A stretch of 64,000 nucleotides of DNA from Rhodopseudomonas_A sp036404135 (GTDB lineage Bacteria > Pseudomonadota > Alphaproteobacteria > Rhizobiales > Xanthobacteraceae). Below the pieces are notes generated by a model. The model was not told where the DNA came from, made no database searches, and was given only the letters and a program-made list of their open reading frames with translations. This document shows, in pieces, positions 8,632-16,975 of this stretch (the stretch's first letter is position 1; each line of letters opens with the position of its first letter). The stretch lies in NCBI RefSeq assembly GCF_036404135.1, contig NZ_DASWPE010000098.1, forward strand, positions 62,001-126,000, given 5' to 3'. The translations under genes and the position numbers were made by a program.

Positions 8632-8739
8632 TTACACCAAGCTCCACAATACGATCAGATTGACCGCGCAGGCCGCCAACAGGCTGATCGCCAGCACGGT
8701 CTGAACGCCATTGCGGTGGGTGTTGAGGATCATGTTCAT
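8632..8739 (-). CDS. Possible 35-residue single-pass membrane peptide
   Basis: A short frame reads MNMILNTHRNGVQT, followed by a 20-residue hydrophobic stretch ending in LIVLWSLV. That is a cytoplasmic polar start plus one membrane helix. It fills part of the gap between tRNA-Thr and the outer-membrane protein gene. No strong Shine-Dalgarno is seen and no homologue is known to me. It is offered as a candidate because the amino-acid pattern is that of a real small membrane protein. Confidence 0.3.
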   Translation of the reverse strand: MNMILNTHRNGVQTVLAISLLAACAVNLIVLWSLV

Positions 8740-8871
8740 CGCACCGACAACATCGGGCGATTCGCGCCCCGGAGTCCCGCGGGTTATTTTCAGGGCGATT
8801 CAGGACTCGTTTACGATTGATTCTCCGCAGCGCTGGCGTGCCGCCCTCCTCCCCGCTGCGGCCGGTGCAGC

Positions 8872-8897
8872 AAAAAGGCCGGCGCGGGGCCGGCCTT
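8872..8897 (-). terminator. Intrinsic terminator of the outer-membrane protein gene
   Basis: On the minus strand AAGGCCGGC pairs with GCCGGCCTT around a 5-base loop and is followed directly by a short T run. It lies 30 bases after the stop of the beta-barrel gene, the expected place for a rho-independent terminator. Confidence 0.8.
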
Positions 8898-8926
8898 CTG
8901 CACGCTGGTGGCTCCGCGACAACACC

Positions 8927-9637
8927 TCAGTATTTGGCGACCACCGGGCCGCCCCAGCCGAAGCGATAGTTCAGGCCGGCCTTGACGGTGTGTTCGTCGT
9001 TGCGAACGGTGGCGCCGAGAATGTCCGGCGGGCCGCCGTTGAAGGTGGTGTTGCCGAAGTCGTAGTATTGATATTCCAGCTTGGCCGACCAGTTCGGCGC
9101 GAACATGTATTCGAGACCGGCGCCCACGGTGTAGCCGTCGCGGTGGTTGCCGCTGGTGGTGAAGGGCACGCCGACGCCGGTGTTGCTGACGTTGAGGCTG
9201 GAGTCGCGATAGGCATAGCCGCCCTTGGCGTAGAGCAGCGTCGGGCCCCAGCTATAGCCGAGCCGGCCGGTGACCGACCCCAGTCCGCGATTGTCCTGGG
9301 TGATCAGGCTGTTGCCGGGAAACAGCAGGCCGCCATTGTCGTTCGAGGGCAACCAGCTGTACTGCGCCTCGACGCCGACCACCCAGTTGCGGGCGAATTG
9401 ATAATCGGCACCCGCCTGCACGCCGCCGAGAAACTGGCCGTCGCGTCCGCCGATGTTGTTGTCTCCGGCGAAGGCACCGCCGACGTGACCGCCGATATAG
9501 AATCCGGTCCAGTTGTACACCACCTCCGGCGCGGTGTAGGCCGGCGCCTTGGTGTAGGTCCGCGCCGGCAAATCGGCGGCGAAGGCGGGCGCCGCGAAAA
9601 CCATCATGGCGGCCGTGCCGAGCAGAAGCTTTCTCAT
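8927..9637 (-). CDS. Outer-membrane beta-barrel protein (Omp25/31, OmpA-like barrel)
   Basis: The start is ATG 9637, giving the signal peptide MRKLLLGTAAMMVFAAPAFA; the frame upstream lacks signal character. The mature 216-residue chain begins ADLPARTYTKAP, then VYNWTGFYIGGHVGGAF. This is the hallmark opening of rhizobial Omp25/Omp31-type barrels. Alternating beta strands continue to the C-terminal GLNYRFGW...VVAKY. It would sit in the outer membrane as a small eight-stranded barrel. A terminator follows. These proteins are abundant in the group and often present as several paralogues. Confidence 0.9.
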   Translation of the reverse strand: MRKLLLGTAAMMVFAAPAFAADLPARTYTKAPAYTAPEVVYNWTGFYIGGHVGGAFAGDNNIGGRDGQFLGGVQAGADYQFARNWVVGVEAQYSWLPSNDNGGLLFPGNSLITQDNRGLGSVTGRLGYSWGPTLLYAKGGYAYRDSSLNVSNTGVGVPFTTSGNHRDGYTVGAGLEYMFAPNWSAKLEYQYYDFGNTTFNGGPPDILGATVRNDEHTVKAGLNYRFGWGGPVVAKY

Positions 9638-9779
9638 TTTGGTTCCCCTGGTTGCGATCCCATATGTCGGAAAACAACGTGGCACCAGTTTGGTTGCCTG
9701 GCGGCGAGACCACAGCAACGATGGTTCGTTACTGTGACAAGCCGGCCACACCCCGGTTCCGATGCGGCGCGAGGCCGTT

Positions 9780-10205
9780 CTAGCGGGTCATTTTCTCAAG
9801 CTCGGGGAACGGCAGGTAGTTCACGCCAGCGCAGGCGTCGCCCGGCTCTTCCAGCACGTGGTCGAGCCGCGCATCGACATAGAGCACAGCGCGTTCGCGC
9901 AGGCCGAGATACTTGCCATCGGATTGCCTGGCGTTGAAGCGCAGGCAGGAGATATAGCGCTGCCGACCGGCGACGTTGCGCTGCACCGGCTCGGCCATCA
10001 CCGCCTCGCGCACGCCGACCGGATCGGTCAGATAGGTCTTGAAGAACGCCAGCAATTCCGCGCGATAATTCGTCGGAAACGGCTGGTTGCCGGTGCCGCG
10101 ATCGTCGGTGAAGGTCATGTTGCCGAGGCCGCCGCAGCCCGCCAGCGCCACGGCGAGCAGCAGCAAAGTCGCGGGCAAGGTCGCGGGATGATTCAACGGT
10201 CTCAA
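9780..10205 (-). CDS. Putative lipoprotein
   Basis: The 141-residue protein has an N-terminal hydrophobic helix ending in the lipobox LALAGC, so it should be lipidated and anchored in the envelope. The mature part contains NYRAELLAFFKTYLTDPVGVREA and a later CLRFNARQSDGKY segment, a pattern I associate with small uncharacterised alphaproteobacterial lipoproteins. No catalytic residues can be named. It is a single gene on the minus strand. Confidence 0.8.
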   Translation of the reverse strand: MRPLNHPATLPATLLLLAVALAGCGGLGNMTFTDDRGTGNQPFPTNYRAELLAFFKTYLTDPVGVREAVMAEPVQRNVAGRQRYISCLRFNARQSDGKYLGLRERAVLYVDARLDHVLEEPGDACAGVNYLPFPELEKMTR

Positions 10206-10337
10206 GTCGGGCTCGCGGGTTGCGATCGGCGGTTCGGCAATGTCTTAACCGCTCCGCTGCCGGAAGGGAATTGCGAACTCGGCGAAGCCAAAGCAAGCGC
10301 CGCGGCGGGTGTTACAGGCCCGCCGAGGCCGGCGGCG

Positions 10338-10604
10338 TCAGCCGTGCCGAACGGTGTGGCCGAGCGACTTGACCGCGTTGTGCGAAACGTGATGCAGCCG
10401 ATGCGCGCCGATCCGCTTGTGGGCGCGATGATGCCGCACCACGTGGTGATGCCGGACCATCTTGGCCTGGGCGTTGAGCACGGCCGGCTTCGCGGTCTCC
10501 GACTTGGCGACCGGGGCCGACGTCTGATGCGCGGGGCCAGCGGCCAGCGCCGGCGCCGCCAACATCGAAACCGCAAGCAGCGCCGCGGACATTGTCTTGA
10601 TCAT
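10338..10604 (-). CDS. Small secreted His/Arg-rich protein
   Basis: The likely start is ATG 10604 (MIKTMSAALLAVSMLAAPALA), which gives a clean signal peptide and follows GGAGACCACC. The mature chain of about 67 residues ends in a His-rich segment (VRHHHVVRHHRAHKRIGAHR), suggesting metal or nucleic-acid binding in the periplasm. It is unassigned and resembles small stress-linked His-rich proteins of the group. Confidence 0.7.
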   Translation of the reverse strand: MIKTMSAALLAVSMLAAPALAAGPAHQTSAPVAKSETAKPAVLNAQAKMVRHHHVVRHHRAHKRIGAHRLHHVSHNAVKSLGHTVRHG

Positions 10605-10862
10605 GGTGGTCTCCTCTTGATCGGGTGGTGAAAGCGAGCGGTCGGTCGGCCGTCTCATCGATCATGCAACCAGCGTAACGACGGCGTGCTGAACCGATCC
10701 TGAAGCGCGGCAACGGCTTTCGTTCATCGGGATGAACCGTTCGTCAGCCGGCGCGGCGGCGCGGCTCCGCGCAGCGCTGCGAAGTGGCGCCTCGACAATC
10801 GCGCGACAGGTCGTATAGACGACATCGTCCATTCGCGCCGCACGCTCGCAGAGGCCGCCCTC

Positions 10863-11642
10863 ATGACCCATCCCTCGCGCTATTCCCGGATCGCCTTCGT
10901 CGCGAGCCCCAGCGCCGAGGCGCAGGCCGCGCTGCTGCAACTGACCGAGGCCTATGGCAATGTCGATCCGCATGACGCCGACGTCATCGTCGCGCTCGGC
11001 GGCGACGGATTGATGCTGCAAACCCTGCATCAGCACATGCGCAGCAACAAGCCGATCTACGGCATGCACCGCGGCACCGTGGGTTTTCTAATGAACGAGT
11101 ACAGCGCGGTCGACCTGCGCAGCCGGCTCGCCGCGGCGCGCGACACCGTGATCCATCCGTTGCTGATGCGCGCCACTGACGTTCACGGCACCGTGCATAT
11201 CTACCACGCCATCAACGAGGTCGCGCTGTTTCGCCAGACCCATCAGGCGGCGCGGCTGCGCATCATCATCGACGAGCGCGAACGGATGAGCGAACTGATC
11301 GCCGACGGCATCCTGGTCGCCACGCCGGCCGGCTCCACCGCGTATAATCTGTCGGCGCAAGGCCCGATCCTGCCGATCAACGCAGCACTGCTGGCGCTAA
11401 CGCCGATCAGCGCGTTCCGGCCGCGGCGCTGGCGCGGCGCGCTCTTGCCGAACACCGCCTTCGTGGTGATCGAAGTGCTGGAAGGCGACAAGCGCCCGGT
11501 CGCCGCGGTCGCCGACCACGACGAGGCGCGCGACGTCCGACGCGTCGAAGTGATCTCCGACAAGACGATCTCGATGCGCATGCTGTTCGACCCCGGGCAC
11601 AGCCTGGAAGAACGCATCCTCAGCGAGCAGTTCGGCTACTGA
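10863..11642 (+). CDS. nadK: NAD kinase
   Basis: The enzyme makes NADP from NAD and ATP in the cytoplasm. The 259-residue product has the GGDG motif at 46-49 (VALGGDGLML), the NE segment (HAINEVAL) and the second NAD-binding motif ATPAGSTAYNLSAQGPIL near 163-180. It is short, like other alphaproteobacterial NadK proteins. It is preceded by about 200 bases of non-coding DNA and followed by a long non-coding stretch, so it is probably a monocistronic unit. Confidence 0.95.
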   Translation: MTHPSRYSRIAFVASPSAEAQAALLQLTEAYGNVDPHDADVIVALGGDGLMLQTLHQHMRSNKPIYGMHRGTVGFLMNEYSAVDLRSRLAAARDTVIHPLLMRATDVHGTVHIYHAINEVALFRQTHQAARLRIIIDERERMSELIADGILVATPAGSTAYNLSAQGPILPINAALLALTPISAFRPRRWRGALLPNTAFVVIEVLEGDKRPVAAVADHDEARDVRRVEVISDKTISMRMLFDPGHSLEERILSEQFGY

Positions 11643-12184
11643 CGCCGCGGGCGGCGGAGAAATTCCTCATCGCGTCAGAGACTTGCGGGAAATGCGCGGC
11701 AACGCGGAGACATTTTAGCGGACCGCACGAAGCACTTTCCGGATTCATTGATTTCATTGAATAATTTGCTGGCGAAACGCTGTGGCAAACCTACGGCAGC
11801 GGCCGACGGCGCGCGAATCCGTTGCGGCGGCATTGTGTCTATCGCCTTATTTTGGAGCCGGCTCTTCCGAGCGTCGACGCCATGAAAAAGTCATCAAAAT
11901 GACTTTATTCATAACAATCGCACCAAACTAGAGAACGAATAACTCCATCACTATCCCAATCAACGACCGCGGCGGCGAAGGTTTAGGCAAACGGCCCGTC
12001 GATCCTTTTAACATTCTATAGCGCTTAACATGCTACGCGGCGAATGCATCCACATGCGAACGACTTGAGAAGTCTGCTATCCCAGATAGCAGCGTTCTCA
12101 ATCTCAACATTCCATGGTGAATGACCGCGTCAAATAACTATCAGTCCGAAAACGTCGCCAGCCAAATGATGCCGCTAGGCAGCA
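11643..12184. other. AT-richer non-coding stretch
   Basis: No supported gene is seen in these 540 bases. They are distinctly richer in A and T than the flanks. A perfect hairpin CTGCTATC-CCA-GATAGCAG lies at 12074-12092. With the secreted-protein gene that follows, the patch resembles a small acquired or rapidly evolving segment. Confidence 0.5.
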
Positions 12185-12541
12185 TCATCTGCAGCTGTAG
12201 CCCGAGTATGCAACGCCGCGCTTCGTCCAGTTGTCCGGATTTGCAAACAGTCGCTGTCCTGCTTCAAGAAAGAACGGGCCTTTGAAATTATCGGAATCGA
12301 ACCAAACGTTATGAGGAGTCCAAACGACAAACGATTTTATTGGATTTGCGGGATCAACGAGGTTCACGAGGCTGGTGACGAGGAAAGGTCCACTGAGGGC
12401 TCCAGCATCCTTATTCTCGATAATGCCATTTGTGGGGATATCGCAAACAACGGCGCCTTGAGCCGCTTGCGCCAAGCTCCCGGACGATAAGCTAGTTATC
12501 AAAGCTGCAGCGGCAATGAGATTCTTGGAATTATGGATCAT
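12185..12541 (-). CDS. Secreted hypothetical protein of atypical composition
   Basis: The start is taken as ATG 12541, preceded by GGAGAG with 5-base spacing; an in-frame GTG sits one codon earlier. The product has a signal peptide (MIHNSKNLIAAAALITSL, with cleavage around SLAQAAQ). The mature domain of about 90 residues includes VVCDIPTNGIIENKD, WTPHNVWFDSD and a terminal SGYSCR, with two Cys that could form a disulfide. Codon use is AT-richer than in neighbouring genes. I do not recognise the family. Confidence 0.65.
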   Translation of the reverse strand: MIHNSKNLIAAAALITSLSSGSLAQAAQGAVVCDIPTNGIIENKDAGALSGPFLVTSLVNLVDPANPIKSFVVWTPHNVWFDSDNFKGPFFLEAGQRLFANPDNWTKRGVAYSGYSCR

Positions 12542-12547
12542 CACATC

Positions 12548-12597
12548 TCTCCGGCTGTGTAATCAGTCAAATTCTCCGGCTGTGTAATTAGTTAAAT
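12548..12597. repeat. Two adjacent 25-base direct repeats spanning a ribosome-binding site
   Basis: Positions 12548-12572 and 12573-12597 are tandem copies differing at only two bases (C/T changes). Each begins TCTCCGGCTGTGTAAT. Read on the minus strand, the copy next to the gene supplies the CCGGAGA Shine-Dalgarno of the secreted protein at 12541. The duplication therefore carries a spare ribosome-binding site upstream. Confidence 0.85.
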
Positions 12598-12901
12598 CTA
12601 CCTTTCAATTATTCATCGACTTAGTCGGATTGTCCAGTTAGTTTTGGCTGGTTTGAGGGTCAATATCACTCCCTGGCGATACGAAGCATCGTCGGCATGT
12701 TGCGCTGCGGGTTTGGGCTCCTCTTTTGCTTGTGGCGTGAAAACTGGATCCGGCGTGGACCAGCGGGAAACCGCCGCCGAGAACATCGCGCCTGGCGTGG
12801 CCTCTCGCTCCCCGCCCCCTCCGCAACCCTTCGTTAACGACGTCTGCATAGAGTTAACGCGGAGTATACCGACGCCGTCGGTGCGACGTCAGAGCCGAGC
12901 C

Positions 12902-13450
12902 ATGTTCCGGATCGATTTCAACAAGCTGCGCTTTCTCGTCTGCGACGACAATCCGCACATGCGGCGCATCCTGCGCACGCTATTGCATTCGTTCGGCGCC
13001 CGCGAGGTCTACGAGGCCGAGGACGGCGCCACCGCGCTGGAAATGTACAGCCATTACGCCCCCGACATCGTCATCACCGACTGGGCGATGCCGATCTTCG
13101 ACGGCCTCGAACTGACCCAGATGATCCGCCAGCCGGAGGCCAAGGGCAATCCGTTCGCGCCGATCATCATGCTGACCGGGCATTCCGAAAAGCGCCGCGT
13201 CACCGTGGCGCGCGACGCCGGCGTCACCGAATTCCTCGCCAAGCCGATCTCCGCCAAGGCGCTGTATCAGCGGGTGCTCAACGTGGTCGCCAATCCGCGC
13301 CCCTTCATCAAGACCAAGAGCTATTTCGGCCCCGACCGCCGCCGCAACAGCGCCGCCAACGCCTATATCGGGCCGGAACGCCGCAGCGGCGGCGACGCCG
13401 ACGTCATTCATCAACCGTCGCTGCTCGATAAGGCCCGCGTCGCGGGATAG
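12902..13450 (+). CDS. Single-domain response regulator with C-terminal tail
   Basis: The start is chosen at ATG 12902 (MFRIDFNKLRFLVCDDN), where the receiver fold begins. The receiver spans about 10-130: acidic pair DD 15-16, phospho-acceptor Asp in VITDWAMP, Thr in MLTGH and Lys in LAKPIS. The tail contains two related motifs, YFGPDRRRN and YIGPERRSG, of the kind that precede flexible regulatory tails in alphaproteobacterial CheY-like proteins. No output domain is present. The next gene, 19 bases on, encodes an Hpt-type phosphotransfer protein, so the two probably form a phosphorelay pair. Confidence 0.88.
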   Translation: MFRIDFNKLRFLVCDDNPHMRRILRTLLHSFGAREVYEAEDGATALEMYSHYAPDIVITDWAMPIFDGLELTQMIRQPEAKGNPFAPIIMLTGHSEKRRVTVARDAGVTEFLAKPISAKALYQRVLNVVANPRPFIKTKSYFGPDRRRNSAANAYIGPERRSGGDADVIHQPSLLDKARVAG

Positions 13451-13469
13451 AACGAGGTTTTGCTCCGCC

Positions 13470-14048
13470 ATGGCGAAAGCCAGGAAATCACCGCTGCACG
13501 TCGAAGCCTTCCTCGACCACCACGTCATCACCCAGCCCAATCCGCTGCGCAGGGTGCTGCATGCGGTCGACGACAAAGACCGCGACGATCCGATCGCGCG
13601 CGCCGAACAGGCGCTGGCCGGGCTGTCGGGCGAATTCGAACAGTGGATGGCTGCCGAGTGCGAGCGGCTGCGCGCGGCGCATGAAGCGGTGCTGGCGCAG
13701 GGCTTTACCAAGACCACCCGCGACGAACTGTTTCGCGCCGCGCATGATATCAAGGGCGACGCCGCCACCTTCGGCTATCCGGCCGCCAGCGTCGCCGCCG
13801 AGAGCCTGTGCCGGATCATCGAGCACGCGCCGAAGCTCGAACAGGTGCCGGCGGATCTGATCGCCAACCATATCAAGGCGATCCTCGCCATCGTGCGCGA
13901 ACACGCGCAAATCGAAAAGGCCGGCGTCGAACGCGAACTGAGCCGGCGGCTGCGCGCCATCGCCGACGAATATCTCGCCGCGGTCAACCACGACCGCCCC
14001 GAACACCTCGAAGCGATCCTCGCGCCCGGCATCGCGCCGGCGGAGTGA
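13470..14048 (+). CDS. Hpt-domain phosphotransfer protein
   Basis: The 192-residue helical protein has the histidine-phosphotransfer signature FRAAHDIKGDAATFGYPAASVAAE around residue 90, with the phospho-accepting His in AAHDIKG. Hpt proteins shuttle phosphate between hybrid kinases and receivers. Its place 19 bases after a lone receiver gene, on the same strand, suggests a shared transcript and a partner relationship. The N-terminal 75 residues are an extra helical extension beyond the four-helix Hpt bundle. Confidence 0.85.
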   Translation: MAKARKSPLHVEAFLDHHVITQPNPLRRVLHAVDDKDRDDPIARAEQALAGLSGEFEQWMAAECERLRAAHEAVLAQGFTKTTRDELFRAAHDIKGDAATFGYPAASVAAESLCRIIEHAPKLEQVPADLIANHIKAILAIVREHAQIEKAGVERELSRRLRAIADEYLAAVNHDRPEHLEAILAPGIAPAE

Positions 14049-14070
14049 GTTTTCTCGGGGTTGTTGCTGA

Positions 14071-14148
14071 GTCATTGCGAGGCGAGGACGGCGCTCTGCG
14101 CCGATCTGCGAGGCACGGCCTTCACCTCTCCCCGCTTGCGGGGAGAGG
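14071..14148. repeat. Half copy of dispersed repeat B plus a perfect hairpin
   Basis: GTCATTGCGAGGCGAGGACG at 14071 matches one arm of the full repeat B at 17717-17824. At 14125-14148 CCTCTCCCCGC and GCGGGGAGAGG pair perfectly around TT, a hairpin that could end the receiver/Hpt transcript although it lacks a T run. Confidence 0.7.
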
Positions 14149-14324
14149 GTGCATATGCCGCGCCGCTTCAAATCACTTCGACGCCCCATCACGCGCGGGC
14201 TTGATACACCAAGCCGCCCATAAAGCGGACCGCTGTGCTGCGTCCGGAGCGCGCGCCCTTTCCACGTAGCTATCCGAATTGTCTGCAGCTATCCGAATGC
14301 CTAAAGGCTGCGCCGCGCTAGCGC

Positions 14325-15500
14325 TCACGCCGCGAGCGCCGCCGATTCGAACCGCGCCACCCAATCTTCCGCCAGCACGTCGTCGCGGAACTGGCTGGCC
14401 TCGTCGCGCGCCGATTCGGTGGCGAAGCGCCGCAGCAGGATCAGTAGCGGTGCGGCGGCATCGCTGCCGCTTTCGCAGCGCGTCAGCACCCGCTCGACCA
14501 TACGCCGGCGCAGCCCCGCGGCACCCTCCGGGCTGTCGGCAAAGCCGGTTTCGCGCACCGCGTCGAGCGCGGCGCGGAACGCCGGGAACGCGGAGTCCGG
14601 CAGGCCGGCGCGCAGCAGCAGCGCGTCGAGGCCGGCGCCCGCCCCGTCATGCAGCAACGCCGCGACGCGGCCGTAAGGCAACTCGGTCAATTCCACCAGC
14701 GCCTGATAGAACAGTTCGAGATTGCCGGACAACAAGGCGCGCAGGATCAAGCCGGCGGTGAGTTGTCCGGTGGCGCGCAGATGCTGCATCAGCCCGCGCA
14801 TGTCGTCGTCGCGCGAGCGCGCCGCGATCGCCACGGTGGAGCGATCCAGCGCCTCGGCGACCACGCGTTCGGCGCGATCGGCGCTGAGCCAGCGCCGTGC
14901 CACCACGAATTGCGCCAGCGTGTCGGACAGTTTGGCGACCAGCGCCAGCCGCGTCGCCGCCGGCAGATCGTCCAGCACCAGCATCGATTCGCGGATCGCC
15001 GCGAGATGGCCGTGGCGCTCGACGATGCGGTCCCAGGAAAACGGCGCCAATTCGGCGTGCGGATTCTCGATCAGTTCCAGCGCCGAGGACGGCGAGCCGA
15101 CCTCGGCGATCGCGGCGCAGACCGAGGCCGGCAACGCGGCGCGGCGCGCGATCGCGCATTGCATCTGGCAATTGCCGGTGGCGACGATGTCGACCAGATC
15201 GGCGTCGATCAGCAGCGGGGAGAATTCCAGCACCGGCAGCGCCACGCTCGGCTGATCGGCGGACAGCGCGCGAATGATCGCCGCCGGCGCATCGGCGCTG
15301 CGCGCGAACACTTCCGACATCGCCAGCCGCACCAGCGGCGAACAATCATCGAGCAGCATCAACAGCGCGCCTTCGGCGGCGGCGCGATCGTCATCGGAAA
15401 GGTCTGAGACCAGCCAGGCCCGCGCCAATGAACGGGTGGCCTCTGCGCGTTCGCCCGCCGGAGCGGTGCGGATCCAACTGATGAACTGCCGAACGATCAT
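14325..15500 (-). CDS. DUF2336 domain-containing protein
   Basis: The 391-residue protein is built of short helical repeats (for example DDCSPLVRLAMSEVFARS and the ISWIRTAPAGERAEATRSLA region), the HEAT-like architecture of DUF2336 proteins of Hyphomicrobiales and Rhodospirillales. Function is not established; the family often sits near flagellar or cell-cycle genes. A CtrA-like box (one mismatch) lies about 75-90 bases upstream of the start. The neighbour is a lytic transglycosylase transcribed in the same direction. Confidence 0.8.
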   Translation of the reverse strand: MIVRQFISWIRTAPAGERAEATRSLARAWLVSDLSDDDRAAAEGALLMLLDDCSPLVRLAMSEVFARSADAPAAIIRALSADQPSVALPVLEFSPLLIDADLVDIVATGNCQMQCAIARRAALPASVCAAIAEVGSPSSALELIENPHAELAPFSWDRIVERHGHLAAIRESMLVLDDLPAATRLALVAKLSDTLAQFVVARRWLSADRAERVVAEALDRSTVAIAARSRDDDMRGLMQHLRATGQLTAGLILRALLSGNLELFYQALVELTELPYGRVAALLHDGAGAGLDALLLRAGLPDSAFPAFRAALDAVRETGFADSPEGAAGLRRRMVERVLTRCESGSDAAAPLLILLRRFATESARDEASQFRDDVLAEDWVARFESAALAA

Positions 15501-15574
15501 GGGGCTGCCGGCTTACGCAACTTGCAAAGACACCGCGACGCGGCGCCAACGTCAGCAAAAATAAACCATGACGC

Positions 15575-15590
15575 TTAACAAAGGGTTCAC
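15575..15590. promoter_or_regulatory. CtrA-like box TTAA-N7-TTCAC (one mismatch)
   Basis: The sequence TTAACAAAGGGTTCAC differs from the CtrA consensus TTAA-N7-TTAAC at one base. It stands upstream of the DUF2336 gene. Binding is inferred. Confidence 0.35.
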
Positions 15591-15712
15591 CATAACTGTT
15601 TGGGTTTATTGACGTTTCGTTAATGGCCCAGACGCAGACGGAAATACTTGCAATGGCTGCGGCGGGCGCAGCTTCAGCCGGCTTGCGATTGCCAAATAGC
15701 AGGCGGGGAAAG

Positions 15713-16750
15713 TTAACCGCTGAAGGTGCCGGCGCGATCGCTGAACAGATCGAGCGGCTGCGGCGGGCGCACATTCGGGGTCTGCGCCAGCGCCGAGGAC
15801 ACCGAACTATCCGAGCTGCTTGACGCGGTGGATGCGCCCGACGCGGTCGCGGCGCGGTTGCCCCACAATTCCTGCACCGTGGCCGACACCGGCTCGGCGC
15901 GATCGCCGGGCTGATACAGTGAGCGAAAGCCCGGCTGATACTGCGCCGTGGTGGTGGGCGAATCCGACGTCGCGCTCGCCGACGTCGCCGAGCGCAGGTC
16001 GGGAAAGCTCGACAGATAGGCGCCGCTGTCGGCCGGCGCCGCGGCGCTCGCCACCAGGCTGATCGGCGCCCCGCCGCCCGCCGCCATGGTCGCCAGCGCG
16101 GACGGCGAATTGGCGGCCTGATCGTAGCGCGACGCCAGTTCCGAATAGACCTGCGACACGCTGCGGGCGTTGCCGGAGCGATCGTAGAAGATCGAGCGGT
16201 TGGCGGCGGCCGCGTTGGGAAACAGCGCGGCGCCCGACGCGCTGGGGTTGTTCTCGGCGTTGCTGATCAGCTTGGCGGCGCCGCCCACCCCCATGAAATG
16301 CGCCATGTAGAGTTCGCTGTCGGTCGGCCGCCGGCCGATCTCCCCGGTCAGCTTGAAGCTGTTGGATTGCGTCAGCACCCCGGCCATCGCCGAACTCGCC
16401 ACCGGATCGTCGCGCAGCTTGAGGATCGCGGCCTTCGCCGCCGGGTCGCTCACCGAATAGCTGCCGGAGGCGGATTTCGAGATCGCGTCGGCATATTGGC
16501 CGTAGCCGAACTGGCTGCCGGCTTCCTTGACGGTGCCGAGCCAGGTCTGCTCGATGAACTGATACAGTCCCTTCGCCGACGAGGTCGACGCCGCAGCGGT
16601 CGGGTCGAAGTTGGACTCCATCTTCGCGGTGGTCACGAGGTAACTGAAATTGGTCCCGGTCGAGCCGGCCGCCTGCTTGATGGCGCCGGCAATCTGCGCG
16701 CGCGACGCCGCGGCGGATGTTGCTGAGCTGGTGGAAGCGTCGACCGTCAT
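15713..16750 (-). CDS. Lytic transglycosylase (SLT-like)
   Basis: The 345-residue protein has a transglycosylase catalytic core at about 20-195. The catalytic Glu is in TTAKMESNFDP, followed by SSAKGLYQFIEQTWLGTV and MAHFMGVGGAAKLI, matching the SLT lysozyme-like fold that cleaves peptidoglycan with 1,6-anhydro product formation. No signal peptide is visible at the N-terminus, as in flagellum-associated transglycosylases. The C-terminal 120 residues are Ser/Ala-rich and disordered. A perfect CtrA box lies 86 bases upstream, in the region shared with the divergent gene at 16976. A role in local wall opening for an envelope-spanning structure is a guess. Confidence 0.82.
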   Translation of the reverse strand: MTVDASTSSATSAAASRAQIAGAIKQAAGSTGTNFSYLVTTAKMESNFDPTAAASTSSAKGLYQFIEQTWLGTVKEAGSQFGYGQYADAISKSASGSYSVSDPAAKAAILKLRDDPVASSAMAGVLTQSNSFKLTGEIGRRPTDSELYMAHFMGVGGAAKLISNAENNPSASGAALFPNAAAANRSIFYDRSGNARSVSQVYSELASRYDQAANSPSALATMAAGGGAPISLVASAAAPADSGAYLSSFPDLRSATSASATSDSPTTTAQYQPGFRSLYQPGDRAEPVSATVQELWGNRAATASGASTASSSSDSSVSSALAQTPNVRPPQPLDLFSDRAGTFSG

Positions 16751-16835
16751 CGCTGGCCCCCCGCGGCCTTCGACCGGCGGCGGTTAGTTCGGGCGCCATT
16801 GAGCGCTCCTGCGAAGTTACCTTCAGACACTATGG

Positions 16836-16851
16836 TTAATGCAGGATTAAC
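16836..16851. promoter_or_regulatory. Perfect CtrA box TTAA-N7-TTAAC
   Basis: TTAATGCAGGATTAAC matches the full consensus of the cell-cycle regulator CtrA. It lies in the divergent region between the lytic transglycosylase and the gene at 16976, so it could serve both. Binding is inferred from sequence. Confidence 0.65.
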
Positions 16852-16975
16852 GACCCGGGCGAGCGGATGGCGCGACCGCGCGCCCGGTTGCTTCGACACC
16901 ATCAGTTAACCCAAACATGTTTCCAATCATGTCTGAATCGCACGCGCCGAAACAATCGCCGCGCGGGAGGTCGAC

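Noticed and set aside
12613..12849. 78-residue minus frame before the receiver gene
   Set aside because: No ribosome-binding site, no domain, and overlaps the receiver promoter region.
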